From: an uncultured Collinsella sp.
GTDB taxonomy: Bacteria > Actinomycetota > Coriobacteriia > Coriobacteriales > Coriobacteriaceae
DNA: 10,672 nt
Direction of reading: 5' to 3'
NCBI GenBank assembly: GCA_902489855.1
Contig: CABUBS010000067.1
Span: 1-10,672 of the forward strand
The stretch's first letter is position 1. Each line of letters begins with the position of its first letter. The translations under genes were made by a program, and so were the position numbers. Shown here one piece after another: positions 6,642 to 10,672 of the stretch. The notes below the pieces were generated by a model. That model did not search any database, was not told the origin of the DNA, and worked only from the letters and a program-made list of their open reading frames with translations.

Positions 6642-6703
6642 TGTTGATTGGGGACAGACTTAAATGAGCGTTTTCACGCATTTAAGTCTGTCCCCAATCA
6701 ACA
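6642..6703. repeat. Perfect 25-bp inverted repeat with 12-nt centre, REP-like
   Basis: The arms 6642-6666 and 6679-6703 are exact reverse complements over 25 bases, with core GGGGACAGACTTAAATG. The centre is AGCGTTTTCACG, in which GCG and CGC can extend the stem past one bulged A, leaving a TTTTCA loop. It lies between the ftsH terminator and the next gene's promoter and has no T run, so it is not a normal terminator. From memory, GGGGACAGAC-type palindromes recur in many bacterial genomes and some lie near REP-associated Y1 (RAYT) transposases. No transposase is in this window. I therefore call it a solitary REP-like or non-autonomous element, with origin inferred. Confidence 0.75.
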
Positions 6704-6732
6704 TTGCTGCGGCACTTTGCTCGGCTAAAGCG

Positions 6733-6738
6733 TACAAT
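6733..6738 (+). promoter_or_regulatory. Candidate -10 element (TACAAT) for the aminotransferase
   Basis: TACAAT lies 24 bases before the chosen ATG and 29 bases after the end of the 25-bp inverted repeat. The -35 position (about 6710-6715, CGGCAC) is poor. The preceding ftsH terminator makes a separate promoter here necessary. Confidence 0.45.
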
Positions 6739-6762
6739 AGCGCCTATGCGAAAGGGGAACAG

Positions 6763-7947
6763 ATGATCAACGAAACTATGTATGCTCGCGGCGCGGAAAG
6801 CTCCATCATCCGTGAGATTTTTAGCTATGGCCTTGAGCGCAAGGCGCAGATCGGTGCGGAAAACGTATTCGATTTTTCGCTGGGCAATCCGAGCGTTCCG
6901 GCGCCCGCTGCTGTGGCTGAGTCGATTAAGAAGGCCCTGGAGCTGCCGAGCGACCAGCTGCACGGCTACACGCCCGCACCGGGCCTGCCGCAATGTCGTG
7001 CCGCTGTGGCCGAATCGCTCAACCGCCGCTTTGGCACGAGCTATGAGGGCAAAGACGTATTTATGACGGTGGGTGCCGCGGCTTCGCTCACCTGCACGCT
7101 CAACGCCGTTACGAACCCGGGCGACGAGGTTATTGTTATCGCCCCGTACTTTCCGGAGTATCGCGTTTGGATTGAGAAGGCCGGCTGTACGTGTGTTGAG
7201 GCGCTCGCCGATGAAGATACGTTCCAGCTGAGCGTGGACAACGTGCTCAAGGCGATCAGCGATAAGACGGCGGCCGTCATCATTGACTCTCCCAACAATC
7301 CGACCGGTGCCGTATATACATGCGACACGCTGACGCGACTGGCCAATGTTCTGCGCGAGGCCAACGCTCAGCGCGATCCCGAGAATCCGATTATGCTCAT
7401 CTCGGATGAGCCGTACCGCGAGATTGTGTACGGTGCCGAGGTGCCTTGGGTGCCCTCGATCTACGAGAACACCGTGGTGTGCTACTCGTATTCTAAGTCG
7501 CTATCGCTACCTGGCGAGCGCGTGGGGTGGATCTTGGTTCCCAACACCAATCCGCAGGCTGCCCGTCTGATGCCGGCTGTTGCGGGTGCTGCCCGTACGC
7601 TAGGTTTTGTATGCGCACCGGCACTCTTCCAGCGCGTAATCATCGATTGCATCGATGAGCCGAGCGATGTCGAGGCCTATGCGCGCAACCGCACCGCGCT
7701 TACCGACGCACTAGCGGAGTACGGCTACACCTATGTTGAGCCGGATGGTGCATTCTACCTGTGGGTGAAGGCGCTGGAACCCGATGCGAATGCGTTTTGC
7801 GAGCGTGCAAAGAAGTATGAGTTGCTTGCGGTTCCCTCGGACAGCTTTGGTATGCCGGGTTGGTTCCGCCTGGGCTATTGCGTGAGTTACGAAACGATTA
7901 TCAATTCGCTACCCGCTTGGAAACAGTTGGCGGACGAGTATCGTTAA
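6763..7947 (+). CDS. PLP-dependent class I/II aminotransferase, substrate unknown
   Basis: A 394-residue fold-type I pyridoxal-phosphate aminotransferase. FSLGNPSVPAP (38-48) and GYTPAPGLPQCRAAVAE (68-84) are the typical N-terminal segments. GAAAS (104-108) should bind the cofactor phosphate, and Y129 in APYFPEY should stack on the ring. DSPNNPTG (175-182), D215 in SDEPYR, and YSYSKSLSLPGERVGW (241-256) with the Schiff-base lysine K245 follow. R369 in WFRLGY should hold the substrate carboxylate. The family includes aspartate, alanine and aromatic aminotransferases, and no residue pattern here lets me choose. An in-frame ATG at 6664 lies inside the inverted repeat and would add 33 residues read through repeat and promoter, so I chose the ATG at 6763, which has AAAGGGGAA (6751-6759). 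Monocistronic by position. Confidence 0.9.
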   Translation: MINETMYARGAESSIIREIFSYGLERKAQIGAENVFDFSLGNPSVPAPAAVAESIKKALELPSDQLHGYTPAPGLPQCRAAVAESLNRRFGTSYEGKDVFMTVGAAASLTCTLNAVTNPGDEVIVIAPYFPEYRVWIEKAGCTCVEALADEDTFQLSVDNVLKAISDKTAAVIIDSPNNPTGAVYTCDTLTRLANVLREANAQRDPENPIMLISDEPYREIVYGAEVPWVPSIYENTVVCYSYSKSLSLPGERVGWILVPNTNPQAARLMPAVAGAARTLGFVCAPALFQRVIIDCIDEPSDVEAYARNRTALTDALAEYGYTYVEPDGAFYLWVKALEPDANAFCERAKKYELLAVPSDSFGMPGWFRLGYCVSYETIINSLPAWKQLADEYR

Positions 7948-7964
7948 AAGTAAAGCGCTCTGCC

Positions 7965-8012
7965 TACAATGTTTTACGTGAAACGGGGTTTGGTGTTAAG
8001 CCAGACCCCGTT
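7965..8012 (+). promoter_or_regulatory. TACAAT element followed by a 12-bp hairpin, leader or weak terminator
   Basis: The 165-bp gap after the aminotransferase holds TACAAT (7965-7970) and then AACGGGGTTTGG (7982-7993) and CCAGACCCCGTT (8001-8012). These pair over 12 bp with one G-U and a 7-base loop. No T run follows on either strand. It may be a weak terminator of the aminotransferase mRNA, or a hairpin at the 5' end of a long leader for the PHP gene if TACAAT is a promoter. The sequence does not decide between these. Confidence 0.4.
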
Positions 8013-8045
8013 GTCATGGACGTTGTGTCTTTGGGATGGAGTGGT

Positions 8046-8075
8046 TTTACGACTATCGAAGGCTATGCGTACAAT
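8046..8075 (+). promoter_or_regulatory. Candidate promoter for the PHP gene
   Basis: TTTACG (8046-8051, 4 of 6 to the -35 consensus), an 18-base spacer and TACAAT (8070-8075, 5 of 6 to the -10). The -10 ends 37 bases before the ATG and 27 before the ribosome site AAGGAGA. This is the only TACAAT in the window with a passable -35. Confidence 0.45.
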
Positions 8076-8112
8076 GAATATAAGCGACGGCCGTGCCAGA
8101 TAAGGAGACCTG

Positions 8113-8934
8113 ATGCCCTACCTGCTTTCTTGTGACATTCATACCCATACGATATTCTCTGCGCATGCATATTCGACCATTGAGGAGAATGTGTACTGGG
8201 CGGCAGAGCGTGGCCTGCAGGTGCTCGGATCTGCCGACCATCTGAGCTCTATGGTTACGGCTTGCCCCAATGACCTGCGCAGTTACCAATTCTTTATCAA
8301 CCAGGATATCTGGCCGCGCATTTGGAGCGGCGTGCTGGTGCTGCGTGGTGCCGAGGCCGATATCGTTTCGCTGGACGGAAGCCTGTTTGGCGAGGACACT
8401 CCTGTCACGCTCGATATTGCCGGTGATTCGTACAGCCGTCAGCATTCGCTGTTCGATTTGGTTACGCGAAATTTGGATTATTTGGTTGCGAGCGTGCATA
8501 ATCCGCAGATTGCTGAAGGCGCGACGCTGGCCCAGACGACCGAGATGTATATCAATGCCCTGGAGCACCCCAAGGTGTTCATGCTGGGTCACACGGGGCG
8601 TTCGGGCGTGCCGTTCGATATCGACGAGGTGCTGTTGGCAGCTAAGGCCAAGCACAAGATTATCGAGATCAACAACCATAGTCTTGAACACGGTGTCGAC
8701 ACTGAGCATTGGGCCGTATGCCGCAAGATCGCCGAGCGCTGCGCCGAGCTGGGCGTGGGCATTGGCGTGTCAACCGATGCCCACATTGGCATGGCCATTG
8801 GCAAGCTCGATCACGCGCGCAAGATGCTCGACGAGATTCACTTCCCGCTAGATTTGATCGTGACGCGCGACCGCGAGACGCTGCTGCGCGAGATGGCGGC
8901 AGCCGGCGTGTGCGATCTGCGCAATGGGATGTAG
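8113..8934 (+). CDS. PHP-domain metal-dependent hydrolase, YcdX-like
   Basis: A 273-residue cytoplasmic protein of the polymerase-and-histidinol-phosphatase superfamily, closest in pattern to E. coli YcdX, a trinuclear-zinc phosphatase. The N-terminal DIHTHTIFSAHAYSTIEEN (8-26) is the hallmark, and all nine expected metal ligands can be placed: H10, H12, H18, H43 in ADH, E81 in GAEAD, H129 in SVHN, H160 in GHTG, and D222 and H224 in STDAH. A phosphoesterase activity is therefore likely; the natural substrate is not known. There is no signal peptide or membrane segment. The ATG is preceded by AAGGAGA (8102-8107). It stands alone between its own promoter candidate and a strong terminator, so context does not point to a pathway. 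An in-frame histidinol-phosphatase role is less likely because no his genes are nearby. Confidence 0.9.
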   Translation: MPYLLSCDIHTHTIFSAHAYSTIEENVYWAAERGLQVLGSADHLSSMVTACPNDLRSYQFFINQDIWPRIWSGVLVLRGAEADIVSLDGSLFGEDTPVTLDIAGDSYSRQHSLFDLVTRNLDYLVASVHNPQIAEGATLAQTTEMYINALEHPKVFMLGHTGRSGVPFDIDEVLLAAKAKHKIIEINNHSLEHGVDTEHWAVCRKIAERCAELGVGIGVSTDAHIGMAIGKLDHARKMLDEIHFPLDLIVTRDRETLLREMAAAGVCDLRNGM

Positions 8935-8954
8935 CGGAGTTTATAAACCAAGCG

Positions 8955-8985
8955 AAGGGGGCGGCCCAGGCGGGTCGCCCCCTTT
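8955..8985 (+). terminator. Rho-independent terminator after the PHP gene
   Basis: AAGGGGGCGGCCC (8955-8967) and GGGTCGCCCCCTT (8972-8984) pair over 13 bp with one G-U around an AGGC loop. TTTCTTGT follows. It lies 20 bases past the PHP stop. The leftward rlmD-like gene ends at 9013, and the same hairpin may also stop it, but on the - strand no T run follows. Confidence 0.88.
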
Positions 8986-9012
8986 CTTGTCCCAAAAATC
9001 TACTGAGGTCGG

Positions 9013-10461
9013 TTAGCGGCGTTCGAGGACCGCTACGGTTTCGGTGTGGTCGGTGTGAGGGAACATGTCGACGGGCGTGATCTTGAGCAGGCAATAGCCT
9101 CCGTCGAGGAGCTGATGCAGGTCGCGCTCTTGAGTTACGGGGTTGCAGCTGATATAGGTGATGCGGCGCGGCTTAAGCGCGCAGGCAGCTTCGAGGAACT
9201 CGGGGGTAGAGCCGGCGCGCGGCGGATCGATGGAAAGGACATCGACCCGCTCGTTGTTATCGGCGGCATCCAGGATGCAATCGGTGGCGTCGTCGGCCAT
9301 AAACCAGGCGCTGCGGGTGAGGCCGTTGAGCTCGGCATTGCGACGTGCGTCGGCAATGCCCGCCGGGTTGCGCTCCACGCCGAGCAGCATAATGCCGATG
9401 CCCTTTTTCTGGGCATCTTTAACTGCGCAAAGACCGATGGTACCGCTGCCACAGTAGGCATCCATGAGCACATCGCCCTGGTGCAAATCCATGCCGTCGA
9501 TAGCGAGCTGATAGAGCAGCTCGGTCTGTTGCGGGTTGGTCTGGTAGAACGCGGTGGGGGAGATATCGAACTCGCAGCCGAGTAGCTGGTCGCGCATGCA
9601 TTCGGCGCCGTACACGATGCGGGTTTCCTCGCCGAGGATGGCGTTGCCGGGGCGTCCGTTGATGTTTTGGGCGACGGTGACGATGCGCGGATCGAGTGCG
9701 GCGACAGCCTCAAAGAACTCCTGCGCATGCGGCAAGTCGCGCTGAGCGGTCACGAGCGTGACCATGACCTGGTCGGTACGCCAACCGCAGCGGACGACGG
9801 CATAGCGAAGCAAACCAAGATGCTTGTCCTCATTAAAGGCGGGAATATGCAGCCGCTCAGCTTCGCGTGCGATGCCGTTGAGAATCTGACGGGCGCCCGG
9901 TGCCTCGACGGGGCATTCGGGTACGGCAACGATCTTGTGCGTGCCGCGCTCAAAGAAACCGCAACGGACAGCGCCCTCCTTACCGGGAGCAAAGGGAGTG
10001 GCGGCCTTATGGCGAAAACCGCGCGGCGCAGGATATTTGCCCGGGTCGCCCAGGGTGACTCCCATACCGCGAATAGGATCTACAGCAATGTCTTCACGCT
10101 CACAAAGCGAAGCAAAAAGCTCCTCCATAGCAGCCTGCTTGGCGGCGAGCTGCTTCTTATAAGGACGATTGAGCGCTGTACACCCACCGCAAGCTTTCAT
10201 GATGGAACAAGGAGACTTGGGATCAACGGCCTTGCGCGCAGACGGAGCCGGATTCTTATACGGGCGCTTGGAGCGAGTCTGAGATGCCTTATCCTCGTTC
10301 CGACGAGAGCCGGGACGCTTGGCCTTAGCCTTGCCCTTAGCCGATTTGCTTTTTGCAGCTTTAGAAGACTTGGATTTCGTAGAAGATTTCTCCTCCTTCG
10401 ACCCCTCAACCGCCTCCACCAAAGCACGACGAGCCCTACGCTCCGCACGAGATTCTGCCAT
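9013..10461 (-). CDS. rlmD: 23S rRNA (uracil-5-)-methyltransferase, RlmD/RumA type
   Basis: A 482-residue SAM-dependent, iron-sulfur RNA m5U methyltransferase. C85-X5-C91-X2-C94 plus C183 (in ECPVE) match the 4Fe-4S cysteines of RumA. FYQTNPQQTELLY (305-317) and DAYCGSGTIG (334-343) form the SAM site. DPPRAG (412-417), C439 in YISCNP (the nucleophile) and HTDHTE (469-474, with E474 as likely base) complete the active site. By homology it methylates uridine in 23S rRNA. The exact site (1939, 747 or both) cannot be read from sequence, so the symbol is provisional. The N-terminal TRAM domain of E. coli RumA is absent; residues about 1-80 are instead a Lys/Ser/Ala/Arg-rich tail. I start at ATG 10461-10459 because GTGGAG lies 6 bases upstream; a GTG start at 10473 would consume that site. 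Confidence 0.9.
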   Translation of the reverse strand: MAESRAERRARRALVEAVEGSKEEKSSTKSKSSKAAKSKSAKGKAKAKRPGSRRNEDKASQTRSKRPYKNPAPSARKAVDPKSPCSIMKACGGCTALNRPYKKQLAAKQAAMEELFASLCEREDIAVDPIRGMGVTLGDPGKYPAPRGFRHKAATPFAPGKEGAVRCGFFERGTHKIVAVPECPVEAPGARQILNGIAREAERLHIPAFNEDKHLGLLRYAVVRCGWRTDQVMVTLVTAQRDLPHAQEFFEAVAALDPRIVTVAQNINGRPGNAILGEETRIVYGAECMRDQLLGCEFDISPTAFYQTNPQQTELLYQLAIDGMDLHQGDVLMDAYCGSGTIGLCAVKDAQKKGIGIMLLGVERNPAGIADARRNAELNGLTRSAWFMADDATDCILDAADNNERVDVLSIDPPRAGSTPEFLEAACALKPRRITYISCNPVTQERDLHQLLDGGYCLLKITPVDMFPHTDHTETVAVLERR

Positions 10462-10473
10462 CAATAACTCCAC

Positions 10474-10487
10474 TAATTCATGAATTA
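10474..10487. repeat. Perfect 14-bp palindrome TAATTCATGAATTA before rlmD
   Basis: A gap-free perfect palindrome lies just upstream of the ribosome site of the methyltransferase gene and 11 bases downstream of its -10 candidate. This position overlaps the expected transcription start, so it could be an operator. Its A+T-rich arms could also arise by chance. Confidence 0.4.
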
Positions 10488-10497
10488 AAGCTGCAAG

Positions 10498-10503
10498 TAT
10501 TGT
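10498..10503 (-). promoter_or_regulatory. Candidate -10 element (TACAAT) for the methyltransferase gene
   Basis: On the - strand TACAAT lies 36 bases before the ATG. The -35 position (TATCGT) is poor. The short expected leader contains the 14-bp palindrome and the GTGGAG ribosome site. Confidence 0.4.
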
Positions 10504-10549
10504 ACCGTGCCAAGCCAGCAGACGATATGCAAGCGGTTTAATCGTGTTA

Positions 10550-10608
10550 GCGATAAGCCCAACGACGGTTGCCCGCCGCGTGAGGGGTGTGGGGGTTAAG
10601 TTTATCGC
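10550..10608. repeat. Widely spaced inverted pair GCGATAA / TTATCGC
   Basis: GCGATAA (10550-10556) and TTATCGC (10602-10608) are perfect 7-bp inverted copies 45 bases apart, in the gap between the divergent methyltransferase gene and the gene starting at the right edge. The rest of this 175-bp gap shows no gene and no clear promoter hexamers on the + strand. A pair of this length could be chance. Confidence 0.2.
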
Positions 10609-10636
10609 GAGTTCCGCACGAACAGGAGGCCACTAA

Positions 10637-10672
10637 ATGTGGCAGCGCCCTTCACATCCTTGGCCGCGGCAG
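10637..10672 (+). CDS. Start of a rightward gene cut by the window edge, unidentified
   Basis: A full AGGAGG ribosome site (10624-10629) is followed seven bases later by ATG, giving MWQRPSHPWPRQ before the window ends. A GTG two bases downstream (10639), in another frame and nine bases from the same site, would give MAAPFTSLAAA, which looks at least as protein-like. The ribosome site makes a gene start here very likely, but frame and identity cannot be settled from 36 bases. It is divergent from the methyltransferase gene. Confidence 0.5.
   Translation, partial: MWQRPSHPWPRQ

Noticed and set aside
6664..6762. N-terminal extension of the aminotransferase from the ATG inside the inverted repeat
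   Set aside because: It would be read from the palindrome and across the promoter candidate, has no ribosome site, and the family homology starts after 6763.
9046..9585. Open frame of 179 codons on the + strand opposite the methyltransferase gene
   Set aside because: It is antisense to a gene with all expected RumA motifs, and the short frame shows no family resemblance.
1..10672. CRISPR array, tRNA or rRNA gene, prophage, toxin-antitoxin or defence island
   Set aside because: I looked for regularly spaced repeats, tRNA-like cloverleaves and typical defence or integrase motifs and saw none. All long frames are accounted for by housekeeping-type genes.

Overview
The window looks like chromosomal housekeeping DNA from a moderately G+C-rich Actinomycetota. 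The best fit is a gut member of the Coriobacteriia close to Collinsella. I infer this from the tilS-hpt-ftsH order, the codon use, the style of the TilS, RlmD and Hsp20 proteins and the absence of spore, phage or plasmid genes. The genus is inferred from memory of the families, not from a search.

Layout. (1) Positions 1-26 hold the terminator of a rightward gene lying off the left edge. (2) At 91-558 (-) is an unrecognised small protein with a single C-terminal membrane segment. (3) A regulatory region rich in dyads (559-835) separates it from a divergent small heat-shock protein (836-1267, +). (4) A bidirectional terminator (1301-1334) lies between hsp20 and a convergent metallo-beta-lactamase-fold hydrolase of the YycJ/WalJ/VicX type (1350-2159, -). 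(5) Divergent from it, with only 48 bp between starts, is tilS (2208-3746, +), followed by hpt (3894-4442) and ftsH (4444-6573). This is a widely conserved trio, closed by a strong terminator (6589-6618). (6) A perfect 25-bp inverted repeat (6642-6703) sits between that terminator and the promoter of a class I/II aminotransferase (6763-7947, +). (7) A PHP-domain hydrolase of the YcdX type (8113-8934, +) ends at a second strong terminator (8955-8985). (8) A convergent RlmD/RumA-type 23S rRNA m5U methyltransferase (9013-10461, -) carries a long basic N-terminal tail. (9) The right edge holds the first codons of another rightward gene.

How the genes relate. TilS (decoding of AUA by lysidine-tRNA), Hpt (purine salvage) and FtsH (membrane AAA+ protease) form one coupled block; hpt and ftsH are one base apart. 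RlmD is a further RNA-modification enzyme. Hsp20 and FtsH are both protein-quality-control factors but are not in one operon. The aminotransferase and PHP genes each appear to have their own promoter.

I did not find a new multi-gene defence, mobile or biosynthetic system. The unexplained signals are the perfect palindrome at 6642-6703, the dyads in front of hsp20, the orphan tail-anchored protein, the basic tail on the methyltransferase, and repeated use of TACAAT as an apparent -10 element.
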